Shown here: piece after piece, positions 1-17,827 of the stretch
Numbering within the stretch: the first letter of the stretch is position 1
Layout of the letters: each line of letters opens with the position of its first letter
Source: Paratrimastix pyriformis
Lineage: Eukaryota > Preaxostyla > Paratrimastigidae
DNA length: 64,000 nucleotides
Direction of reading: 5' to 3'
NCBI GenBank assembly: GCA_027972325.1
Contig: JAPMOS010000007.1
Location: 57,501-121,500 of the forward strand
Program-made: the position numbers and the translations under genes
Notes under the pieces: generated by a model
Told to the model about the DNA's origin: nothing
Database searches by the model: none
The model's input: the letters and a program-made list of their open reading frames with translations, nothing else

Positions 1-23
1 GGCTCGTGGGGGGGGCGCCGCAG

Positions 24-766
24 TGAACAGCCTGAGCGTGTCGCGGCACAACCCGCCCATCCTGGTCAGCGGGGGCGACGAGGGCCACGTCAAGATGTGG
101 GACGCCCGGGGCCGCCGGTGCCAGCTCTCCCTCGACGCGGAGCAGCCCGTGACGGCGGTGGCCCTGTCGGAGGACGGGCTGAAGGCCTACTCGGGGGGCA
201 TCGACAACGCCATCAAGGAGTGGGACCTGCGCACGGGCCGCAGGACGATGAGCCTCGAGGGCCACACCCACTCCGTCACCGGGCTGGCCCTCTCCCCCGA
301 CGGCCAGTTCCTCCTCTCCAACGGTCGGCCCCTCGCCCTCCTCGCTCTCCCCGCCTGCTCGCCGCTTCGACCCCGCACACGCACTCACCCGCACCCCCCG
401 CACCCCCGCACACGCCCGCCAGCCATGGACATGACCCTCCGCGTGTGGGACGTGCGGCCCTACTGCCCCACCCCCAGCCGCAACACCAAGATCCTCGTCG
501 GCCACCAGGTCGGCCTCCGCCTCCACTCGCCAGCCCCCCGCCCGCCTTGCCCTTTTGCCCTCGCCATCCCTTGCCCCCTTTGCCCTCATCCATTGCCCCT
601 CTGTTCGGTCTCGCTGTGCCGCCCTGACCAAATCCCCTCGCCCCGCCCCTCGCCCCACTGGGCCGCTGCAGCACGGGTCTGAGCAGCTGATGCTGCGGTG
701 CAGCTGGTCCCCTGACGGCTCCATGGTGGCCGCCGGCAGCAGCGACCGGTCTGCCTGCCCCCCCCA

Positions 767-816
<50 letters not shown>

Positions 817-1086
817 GCACATACGCACATACGCACCACCTACACACATACACACACACACAGACGCGCACATGCCCCGCCTGCCCACCCGCCTGCCCAC
901 CATACCCACCCGCGCCGACTCCCCTCCCCCAGAACGGTCAACGTGTGGGACGGGGTGACGGGCCGGCTGCTGTACAAGCTGCCCGGCCACCACGGCTCGG
1001 TCAACGAGGTGGCCTTCCACCCCTCGGAGCCCATCATCGTCTCGGCCAGCAACGACCGGACCCTCTACCTGGGCGAGCTCGACTAA
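24..1086 (+). CDS. SNRNP40: U5 snRNP 40 kDa WD40 protein, 3' part
   Basis: WD40 beta-propeller subunit of the U5 snRNP that binds PRP8; nuclear splicing factor. Four exons join in frame: 24-323, 423-508, 672-748 and 933-1086 (stop 1084-1086), about 205 residues. Several WD repeats are visible, with motifs typical of this orthologue rather than a generic WD40 protein: GGIDNAIKEWDLR, MTLRVWDVRP, LRCSWSPDGS and the closing LYKLPGHHGSVNEVAFHP with a final LYLGELD. The 5' end is missing: position 24 follows an acceptor AG and begins two bases into a codon, so earlier exons lie left of the window. Introns start GTCGGC, GTCGGC and GTCTGC. It converges on NPC1. Identification is from recalled family sequence and is strong; the exon limits are mine. 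Confidence 0.93.
767..872. repeat. (CA)n microsatellite in SNRNP40 intron
   Basis: An almost pure CA run followed by imperfect ACATACGC and CACA units, lying wholly inside the last SNRNP40 intron (749-932). Confidence 0.9.
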
Positions 1087-1881
1087 GCCCCGCCCGAGCC
1101 AGGCGGCCTCTCCTCTCCTCTCGCCCACACGGTTTCCGCCCCCGGGGCTCCGCGCAGGGCACCCAACCGCGCTGCGCCTCCCCCCCACCGAAGGGCGGTC
1201 ACCCTCCCCTCCACCCGTCCCACCCACCCTCCATCCAGCGGCGCCCACCCGGGGCGCTCGTGTGCCCACCGAAACCTCTCCCTGGGCGCTCGCAGCAAGA
1301 AAGCAGCCACGAGTCAGCGAGCGGATATTGTTCGTTCTTGTGGAGGAGGGAGGAGGGGGAGGGAGGTAGCCCGAACCGAAGGACGGCCAAGGACTCCGCG
1401 CACAAGGCGTCTGCCGCAGAACAAGCACCATCGGCGGCGCAAAGGCGAGGGATAGACACGACAGATAATTGAGGGGTGTGCGAGCAATACAGGTGCGAGG
1501 GGGAGGAGGGGCGACAGGAGGGGCGACCAAAAGCAAAGAGGGGGAAACAACAACAACAAGCACAAACAGCAGAAAAGACGGCAGGAACGGCAAAGGCGGC
1601 AAGGCAGCGAATGAAAAAAAAAAAAAAAGCAAAACAAACAGATTGCCGGAGGGAGGGGAAGGGGGAGATGGATGGATGAATTGAACGCCTCGCCCCGGAC
1701 CCCCCAAAGACGGCGCGGGGGGAACCGATCGGCAAGGCGTCTCGCAGCCAGCGTGAGAAGATAATATTTGCCGAGGTCATGTGTGCGATGCTGCCAGAGG
1801 GCGGGTCAGCCCCCTGGGCGGCCGACGGCGCGGACACAACATTTGCCATCGGTCGGCACCGCTCATCTCGGCGCGGAGCGT
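1087..1881. other. Intergenic interval between convergent 3' ends
   Basis: No gene seen. It separates the stops of SNRNP40 (+) and NPC1 (-). It holds purine-rich stretches (about 1340-1375 and 1500-1545), a short A-run near 1615-1628, and nothing that looks like an RNA gene. 3' UTRs and polyadenylation signals of both genes presumably lie here. Confidence 0.6.
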
Positions 1882-4800
1882 CTACTGGCTCGGAGGGGAA
1901 GAGGTGGTCACAGGGACTGAGGGCTCGTCGCTGTTGAGACTGGTGGTGCCATAGGCCGGGGAGGTGCTGCTCCCGGCCAGGGAGGGGCCCTTCTCCACCG
2001 TCGTTGCGCGGCCCTGGGACGGAGCCGGCGACCCGAAGAGGGACAGCAGCACGGGCAGCAGGATGAACCCGTGGGTGGCGCCGAGGACGACGACGATGAA
2101 GAAGATGCGGAAGTAGTAGATGACGAAGATCAGCGAGCGGGAGAAGGCCAGCACCATGACACCGATGAACTTGGTCACGGTGATGCCGTTCATGACCGAG
2201 GCGCCCACGTCCGTCAGGGCAACGGCAACCCGGTGGTCGCGAGAACCTGGGCGCCGAGAACAAGGGGACGGATGGTCAGAGGGGCACGAGAAAAGGAGGA
2301 GAGCAGACCCCGCTTGGAGGAGGTGAACGAATGGGCGATGTGGACGCAGAACTCCACAGAGATACCGATGCCCATGCTCATGTTGACCACCGAGACAGCG
2401 TTCAGGGAGACCCCCCAGATGGCCATGAGGCCCAGCATGTCGACCACGATCATGACGATGACCATGGTGATGATCAGCGAGCTGCGCAGGTTGCGGAGCA
2501 TGACCGAGGTCATCAGCAGCACCGCCGCTAAAAAAGGAAAAGAAAACAAGCCGGACAGGTGGCCGATGGGGGGACGTCCGTGAGGGATTGATTGGGAGGG
2601 CAGCCGTGTGGGAGGGGCCGTGCGCCGTGTGGGAGGGCAGCCGTGCTAACCGAGAGCGAGGCCGATGTTCTGGAGGGCCACCTGGACGACGCCCAGATAC
2701 TGCTCGAAGAAGATGTAGAACACCGAGTAGGGGAACACCTGCAGGCTTGGATGGGCCTTGTTGAGCTGGTCGGCCAGGGCGATCGCATTGGCGAGCCCAT
2801 TGATGTAGTCGGACTGCTTCTGGAGGATGGTGTGGTAGCTGCGGAAGCGGGACGAGATGATGGTCTTGTTGTCGGGGGCGAGCTCGACGTCGCTCATGAA
2901 GGGCATCCCACACACACCGCAGGCATCGGTGCACTTCGACTCGTGCAGGAAGTAATCCAGGTACTTCTGGAACATGGCCGGGGGCGGCCGGCCCCAGGCA
3001 TCCATGTCCTCGTGGGGAACGCAGCGGACACAGTCGTCCGACATGTCTGTTCAACCCCCAAACCAGCAGCAGGAGAAAGCCGCGGTTGAGACGGGTTCGT
3101 CCGTCCACCCCCTTCCTTCCCCCTCCCTTCCTTCCCCCCCCCCCCTTCCCCCCCCCCTTCCTTTCCCCCCCCCCCTTCCTTCCCCCCCCCTTCCTTCCCC
3201 CCCCCCCTTCCTTCCCCCCCCCCCTTCCCCCAGGGAGCACGGACCTTCAGGGGGGCAGAAAGACGGGACGGTCTGGTTGTGATAGCGGCAGCAATCGCCC
3301 GAGAGGAGCCACTGCAGATACTCGTCAAGCCAGGAGCTGGTCGAGCCGATGAAGAAGTTCTGCTCGGGACTCATACCTGCGATGGAGACGGTGTTCACCA
3401 ACGAGTCGGGCAAGCAGCCGCCCTCGCCCTTGCCCAGCCCGCAAACGAGGTTCTGATTCTCGCGGGTCGACAGGTCCAGGCCCTTGACGACAAAGTAGGC
3501 AGGAGGGCCGACGCGAAGCAAAGACTGCTCCTTTTCAAAGTAGTCGACGATATAGGAGCTGAACGTGATTGGCGGGGACGGAAAGGGTCAAGAGTCGAAC
3601 AATCAAGCGGAGCAGACCCCTGGGGAAGGGCAATGGATTGATCGAGACCACGTTCCAGGGTGGGGATGTTGTTGGCCGAGAAGAGGAGCAGCCCGACGAA
3701 GATGATCAGCTGGAAGGGAAGGGCTGAGAGTGAGCATTGGGGAGCTCTCAAGAGGAAAGAACAGACCACAAGAGTCTTGGTGCAAGGGTGCAGAAGGAGG
3801 GGAGTGTAGAACCGGGAAATGGCAGCCCGGATGAAACCAACCGGCTTGCGCATCCGGCGCCTATTCACCAGGACGGGGAAGGAACGGTCGTGAGTCGGAC
3901 GGCGGTGCGGGGCCAACAACACGGACCCGCGCTTGGTCGGATCAGCCAGCAGGGGGTCCTGCTCCTGCTCGCGGTCGACGTCGGGGGCGTCAATGGTGTG
4001 GGCAATGATGGTGCTGCCCAGACTGGGGGCAGGGGCGGCACCGTCCTTGGGAATGACCGCCCGGGTGGGCAGCGCGTCGTCCTCGATCGGCTGGTACACG
4101 TACTCATCGGGGTCCTCGAGGTCGGTGTTGGGCCCGCAGGTGCACTTGATGCAAGGAAGGCAGTCCAGCCGTTGCGCCTGTCCGCCGCCAGAAAAGATCC
4201 AGTGAGGAGGAGAACCAAGGGGGCAAGTGGGAAGCGGCAGGCCCGCAGTCCACCCCTTCCCCGCTGTCACCATCAGACAGACGTGGACGCGAGCCCCGTC
4301 GAGGGACATGATGGCAGGGAAGGCCGTCAGCTGGAAGAGGAAATCGAAGAGCACTGCCATCCCAGCGTAGAGGGCGAACGCCTGCACGGCGGGCATCCGA
4401 GTCAGGGCACCCAGCAAGAAGGCCAAGGTCTCCGTCGTGGCTGCCAGGCAGATGCTGCTGGAGCACTGGGCCACAGCGTGAGCAACCCGCTCGGGGACGG
4501 GGAGGGATTTGGTGGCTTGCTCATACTTGTTGACCAGGATGAAGATGTTGTCGACACCGATGGCCAGCACCAGGAAGGGAATCACCTCGGAGATGATCAG
4601 GGTGGCATGGACGCCAATGAGCGAGCAGATACCCGCCGCGGCCACCACCGAGAAGATCACCATGATGATGCCAGCCAGGCCCAGCAGGAACTTGGAGCGC
4701 ACAAAGAACTGCGCCACGGGCACCTTGTAGACGCGGCCCAGGGCGACCGAGACGTAGACAAACATCAGCGCGTACGACATGATGACCGTGATGACGTCCA

Positions 4801-6987
4801 TACTAGACTCGGCAGCGAGCTCATCCGCCACAGAGCGCTCGGCCATGTAGGAGACATCGAAGGTCTTGTGGGGCTGCCGGACAACATCGAGCCAGAGAAG
4901 CTCCCATGCCTCGGCATCTTCGGTCAGGGCTGGAGAATCCGGGGAACAGCAGCGAACCCATGTGAGACGAATGAAGAGGAGAAGGAGGCGCGGAAAAACT
5001 GGAGGGGGGAGGGAGGGGAGGGAGACGGACAATCGAAATTGTTGAGAAGATAGGTGGTGACCGCCACCTTGGCGTCGGTGTAGTTCTTGCCCTCGAAGCC
5101 ACCCAGGGCAACCTTGGGGTCAGTGAAGGCACCAATGGACGAGAGGCAGGTAGGGTCCACCTGGTTGTTGGCGCACTGGATGACGTGGTCGTGGATGTCG
5201 TCCTGAGAGGCCTCTTGCTGCAGAGAGGAGCAGAGGGAAACAGTGGCGCGGTGAGACAAGCAGACAGGGACTCTGGCGCACAGACCAAAAGGGTTTCGTC
5301 TTGCTGCCACCACTCGGTGGGGGTCTCAATAATACAGCCGGAGGCTGTGGGCTGGTTGCAGATGTCCATCAAGTGAACCTGATGGCCTGTGAGAAGAGGG
5401 AAGGAACCAATCGTCGTCAGGCTCAGCAAATACTCGCCCACCGTGAGTCCAGACCATTGACCGTTGCCACAAGAGTGGAGATGTTCTTTTCCATTGCGAG
5501 AACTTCGAGGAGGAGCTCCTTGCTGATGGCCGTGTAGCCCTCCTTGGGGCGAATAATGACCTGCTCGATCCGATAGAAGCCCCCAAAGTGCTGGTTGAAG
5601 AAGCCCTTCTGAAGCTCGGTCTGGCAGCTGGGGTCCACCCACAGCTTCTCAGGGGTGGTCTCGATCGTGATGAAGTACACCCCCGCGCCACAGCCACCCG
5701 CCACCAGCAGGCAGAGCAGGAGGGTCAGCAAGGGATGCTTGGCGTCCCACAAGCCCAAGTTGTAGAAAAAGCGCTGGAAGCGCGACGTGTACGAGGCGGA
5801 TCCCTTGCTATCGTCGAAGGCCTCCAGAAGAACAGCGCGGCGGTCCGAGGCGGCGGCAGCGAGGACCTGCTCCTCAGACTCGGGGGGCTGGGCGGCGGCG
5901 GCCAGGAGAGTGCGGCGATGGTGCCGATAGACCAGGCATGCAATGACAGAAATCAGGACCACCATGAAGACGAAACCGCCGGCCAGGCCGACGGTGCGGC
6001 ACTGGAGATCGAAGGTGCCGAAAGAAACCAGGCACTGATACGGTGGAATGGCAGGCTCCGGGACAGGGCACGAGCCTGCGCAGTCGTTGCACGAGCAGGT
6101 TTCGTTGCAACCACGAACGTCATAGTACATGGTGTGCGCTTTGACATCGGGCATTCCTGAGCGAACTTGGTCAAAGTCCAGGGGGAAGGGCGAGTTGTCG
6201 GAGAGGAAGCTGGATCGGGAGCAAGTGAGCCTCAGACATCCAAACCCTGCACAGACTTGAACCATTCCTGTGGGTTATGCGAGCCGAAAACGAGTTCCAT
6301 GACGCTCTGACCAGTGGCGGCTAAAAACGGGGAGATCAGGGAACGACATCTTCAAAAGCGAAAGCAGACCAAACTTAACATCCTTGCAGGAGTTAAACAG
6401 GTCCCAAGACCAGGCGCTGTCCACATGCACCGCGACACGCTGCACAGATTCGTTGCCGGCGGTATCGATGGCTGGATGACAGGTTCGGGTGAGCGCTTTC
6501 GAAGCAACAAAAGTGCAGACATGTCTCGAGCACATCCACAAATGTTGACTATGGTGGGATGCAAGACCAGATGATGAGCACAGGCGGTGGCGGGGGCAAA
6601 CCTGATCGGGACTGCAGGTGAACGTACACCAAAGCTTCATGAAATTGCTCATGCAACTCGTGCACGAGCCGAACATGGGGAAAGCTACACACAGAAAATC
6701 GAACCCTGCCATCAGGGCAGAACGCGCGAACCTTGCTGAATCTGCGTGTTCAGGGTATCAACTTGGGACTTCACGCAGCATGCCTTCTCTTGGAATTCTT
6801 GACACACATCGAACTCACCATCGGGTTTGAATGCGGGAATATTCCAGTTGTGTGGCTTGTCAGAGTGGGGATTCCCAACGAAGGCACAGTAGCCAGGCTG
6901 ATTGATCTTAGTGTGATTGTTGGCCGATGCAATTTGGGCAAACTGCAGCAACACCAAAGCGAGCACGGCAACACCAAAGCGAGACAT
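1882..6987 (-). CDS. NPC1: NPC1 sterol transporter
   Basis: Niemann-Pick C1-type late endosome/lysosome membrane protein that moves cholesterol out of the lumen. The start ATG at 6987 gives a clear signal peptide (MSRFGVAVLALVLLQFAQIASA); an upstream GTG in frame was not used. The luminal N-terminal domain has the paired cysteines of the family (GSCTSC, CTFTCSPDQ near 6600-6680) and a cysteine cluster CSCNDCAGSC near 6070-6110. The sterol-sensing domain (about 4290-4820) contains SMDVITVIMSYALMF and IGVDNIFILVN. The C-terminal membrane block is RND-like, with VVDMLGLMAIWG and SMGIGISVEF near 2330-2450. It has about 15 introns; the first exons are 6732-6987 and 6602-6684 and splice in frame. 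The protein is roughly 1,150 residues, near the usual length. It is head-to-head with SMC3. GC stays moderate along most of this gene, unlike its neighbours. Confidence 0.95.
3112..3232. repeat. C/T homopolymer-rich NPC1 intron
   Basis: Runs of C broken by TTCCTT make up almost the whole intron between the exon ending in a CCRYHNQT motif and the one starting near MSDDCVRC. On the gene's own strand it is G-rich, so it is not a polypyrimidine tract. Confidence 0.75.
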
Positions 6988-7391
6988 CTCCTTTCTCGCG
7001 CGCACTGTTCACAGTGTCGGGTGTGCCGGGGGAAACGAGTTGCGAATAGAACGACGTCTTCTTTTTTCCGATTGTTTCCATTGTCACCTCATTTTTCTTC
7101 CGTGAATGTTTGGTGCCTCGTGCCTGCAACAGCTGGCTCCGCAATAGTCGGTTGAATCGAGCCCCGCACAACGAATTCAAATGAATTATCACATCTTTTT
7201 CCTTTTGGTGTCAGTGATGTCAAGGTGGCTGAGAGAGAGGGGAAAAAATGCCAGTGAGCCAGTGAGTGCATGAGGTAAAGTCGAAAGGGGCGTGGATTAT
7301 TGATCAAGTCAAAAACGCTTGCTTTTTTCTGAACCCCAGGTGCGGTCGGCTGCTCCACTGCTGTTTGAAAGGTCAAGCAGAGACAGCCATT
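6988..7391. promoter_or_regulatory. Shared divergent upstream region, NPC1/SMC3
   Basis: Some 400 bases between the start codons of NPC1 (-) and SMC3 (+), clearly poorer in GC than the downstream parts of SMC3. It must hold both 5' UTRs and promoters. I see no recognisable motif. Confidence 0.45.
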
Positions 7392-15020
<7,629 letters not shown>

Positions 15021-17747
15021 CTAGAAGGGCACGTCCGAGCGAGCCCCGATCTCGAAGACGTCCAGGAAGTTGCTCCGCAGGAAGCTCAGCAGGGCCTGAA
15101 GAGGACCCCATCCATGACAAACACGGGCAGGGGCAGGGGCGGGGCAGAGCCCCGCCCCGCCCCGCCCGCCCACCCGCCCGTCCGCCCGCCCTCCCGCCCT
15201 CCCGCCCTCCCGCCGCACCTACACGAAGGGTGCCCCGCGGACCTGGGCGTGCTCGTAGGTGGACAGGTAGCCGAACGAGACGCGGATGGAGCCGACGATC
15301 TTGCCCTCGACCACATCCAGGGCATCCCCGCAGGTGTCCTTCTCCTGCAGACCCGCCCGCCGCCCGCCCGCCCCGACCGCCGTGAGATGATCCCAGCGCA
15401 GGGGATGGGGACGGAGGCTTCATGGGGAGGGGACGCCACGAGACCTCGGCCAGCTTGCGGATGAGTTTGGACTCGATGTGCAGGTACGAGTAGCACGCCC
15501 CCGGGTTGCAGCTGCAGCCCGTCTGGAGAGAAGAGGCCGGCCAGAGCAGGCGGGGTGCCGGGCACACCAAGCCGAGAAGCACAGCATTTTAGTGGCGGTT
15601 GGGCCCAAGGCGGGCCGGGGCGCCGCGGATGGGGAGGCGGGCAGGCGGACCCTGAGGTGGATGTTATTCTGGGCGGCCAGCTCGGAGACCTCGTGGTAGC
15701 CGAAGTAGCTCCCGTCGGGTTTGCGCAGGTTGAAGTTCAGGATGGGCCCCTGCCAGCGGGCAGCGACACACAGGTGAGCGCCGGTGGGGATGCGACATCG
15801 ACATCCACCCAGCAGGCGACCACTGGGCGGAGGCCGAGAGGGCCGGGCAGACCTGGCGGTGGGGGTCGCGGGTGTCGTGGCGCCCGTAGAACTCGACGAG
15901 GGGCAGCCCGTTGCTGTGCTTGAGGCCCTTCATCTGCTGGGCCGTGTAGTCCCACAGGGCGAAGGTGTGCCTATCGGGGGAGGGAGGAGGGAGGAGGGGG
16001 GGAGGGAGGGGGGAGGGGGGAAGGGTCCCGGGCCGGAGGAGATGACGGCGGGTCAACCGGGTTGTCACAGGCGAGTCGCCCAGGCGAATGGCCCTCTTGC
16101 CCCATCGGGGCTTCACCGGGACGGGTGTGGAGGGTGGGGAAGGAGGGCGGAGGGCGACGGACGCGAGGATGGGCTCGTAGCCGAGCTCGTCCAGCATCTG
16201 GAAGCCGTACTTCAGCGCGACAATGTTCAGGAAGGGCAGCGTCCCATCCTCGAAGCGGGCGCACTGGACGGGAGCGCAACCACCGAGGCGGAGGTCAAGG
16301 GTGAGGAAGCGGGCGGGGGCGGGGGGGCGGGGCCAGACCATGTCGTGCTGCCAGATGTGGAAGTGCTCGTCCGAGGCGGACGTGACGACGGTGCCCCCCG
16401 AGAAGAAGCTTTTCCGGAGCAGGTTGAGGGCGTCGTGCCGCACCACCAGGGCCCCCAGGCCGCTCGGGTAGCCGAACATCTTGTAGAAGGACATCACCAC
16501 AAAGTCGGCCGGGTGCTTGTGCAGGTCCAGGGGCGCCGTCGGCACAAAGGCCGCCGCATCGAGCAGCACCAGGTACTTGCTGCGCGGAGCGAGGGATGGG
16601 TCAGGGGGGCGAGGGATGGGCCAGGGGGGCGAGGGATGGGTCAGGGGGGCGAGGGATTGGGTCAGGGGATGGTGGGTCAGGGGGGCGAGGATTCGAAGGG
16701 GCAGAGGGAGCACGGCATGAGATGGGCTGAGGCCGGACCCCTTCTTCATGCCCAAGGTGCCGTTGTGGAACATGTCGATGAGCTCCAGGGGGTACTTGAC
16801 CCCCGAGAAGTTACACTCGGCCGGGAAGGCGAACAGGTGGTACGCATCCTGGTTGCCGCCCGCCTTGGGCAGGCCGGGGGCCGTGGTGCGCAGGTGGGCC
16901 TGGTGGTAGAGGGCCGCCTCGTCGGTGCAGTCGAAGATCGCCCCGCGGTCCAGCGCGTACCTGCGGGTGCGGATGGGCGCACCAGTCGGAGCAGATCAAC
17001 TGTGAACAACAGCCGGTGCGATCGATGACGACCCCACCCGCAGGGCCACGGCCGGGAGGCAAAACAGCAGACTCGCGGATTCCGAGCACGGAGTTGTGGT
17101 CGGCTCGCATATAGAGGAATTCGCTGTCCTTGCTCCACGGGAAGGTCTCCCCCACCAGCTTGAGGCCGCCGGTGGCCCCGGAGGTGAAGATGACAGCGTA
17201 CTCGGAGCTGGTGACGTTGAACCAAGCCAGAACCTTCTTCCGCACCGCAGCCACAGCCAGATCGGTCCGCTGGCTGGAGGGGTTGATGCTGTGCGAGTTG
17301 CCATACAGATTGCCCGCCAGGTCGCGCATGACCAGCTCCAGCTGCCGCTGCTGGTACACCCCGCTCCCGGTGTAGTCCAGATAAACCGCGTCTGTAAAGA
17401 AAAATACACGCCGCGATTGGCAAACGGGGGGTTTCGGAGGCCATGTCGTAAGAAGGCGGAGGACCTTTGAAGTGGGTCAACTGAGTGCCGGCAATCTCAT
17501 CAATCTTCCCCGTGTATCCGTACCCGGGGTACTGGCGGAGGAATTCCTGTTTCTCAGGTGTCATCGGAGGCGGGACATATTGCACCGGGCGAAAGAGGTT
17601 GGCTCGAGTTTGGAAATAGGAAGATGTCGAATGCATGCAGCCCGTCCGCCACACCATACCGGCGATCAAAAAGACAGCCATCGCTGCGAGCAAGACAACA
17701 CCAAGCGAAATGCGTCGGCGCGGGAGGCCTTTCTCCTTCGGCAGCAT
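15021..17747 (-). CDS. Molybdenum cofactor sulfurase-like class V aminotransferase
   Basis: PLP enzyme of the MOCOS/ABA3 N-terminal family, which moves sulfur from cysteine to the molybdenum cofactor. Start ATG 17745-17747. A basic stretch PRRRIS precedes one hydrophobic helix (about residues 14-33), so the product looks like a membrane-anchored protein facing one side. Family motifs follow: YLDYTGSGVYQ, YGNSHSINPSS, IFTSGATGGLKLVGE, FPAECNFSGVKYPL, LLDAAAF, then the PLP lysine in SFYKMFGYPSGLGAL (about 16455-16495). Later come GGTVVTSAS, FEDGTLPFLNIVALK, HLRTGCSCNPGACYS with the sulfur-carrying cysteine (about 15500-15520) and GSIRVSFGYLST. It ends after an FLRSNFLDVF motif with no C-terminal MOSC domain. 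Roughly 9 introns. It is 80 bp head-to-head from the MYND gene. Substrate is inferred; another cysteine desulfurase-like role is possible. Confidence 0.86.
16590..16692. repeat. 21-bp tandem array in MOCOS-like intron
   Basis: Four to five copies of a unit like GGGTCAGGGGGGCGAGGGAT, the last ones diverged, inside an intron upstream of the exon with KYLVLLDAAAF. Confidence 0.85.
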
Positions 17748-17827
17748 CGTGTTGATGACGTGCTCAAAGGCCGCTCTATCCTATTGGGGGATAAAGTTCG
17801 CCGCGTGCGATTTCATTTATTGGTTCG
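17748..17827. promoter_or_regulatory. 80-bp divergent interval, MOCOS-like/MYND
   Basis: The only sequence between two opposed start codons. It has a CCTATTGG, the reverse of a CCAAT-type box, near 17778, but that is a weak clue. Confidence 0.35.

Noticed and set aside
6988-7005. Upstream in-frame GTG as NPC1 start
   Set aside because: The ATG at 6987 gives a clean signal peptide; the longer form would put RARKE in front of it.
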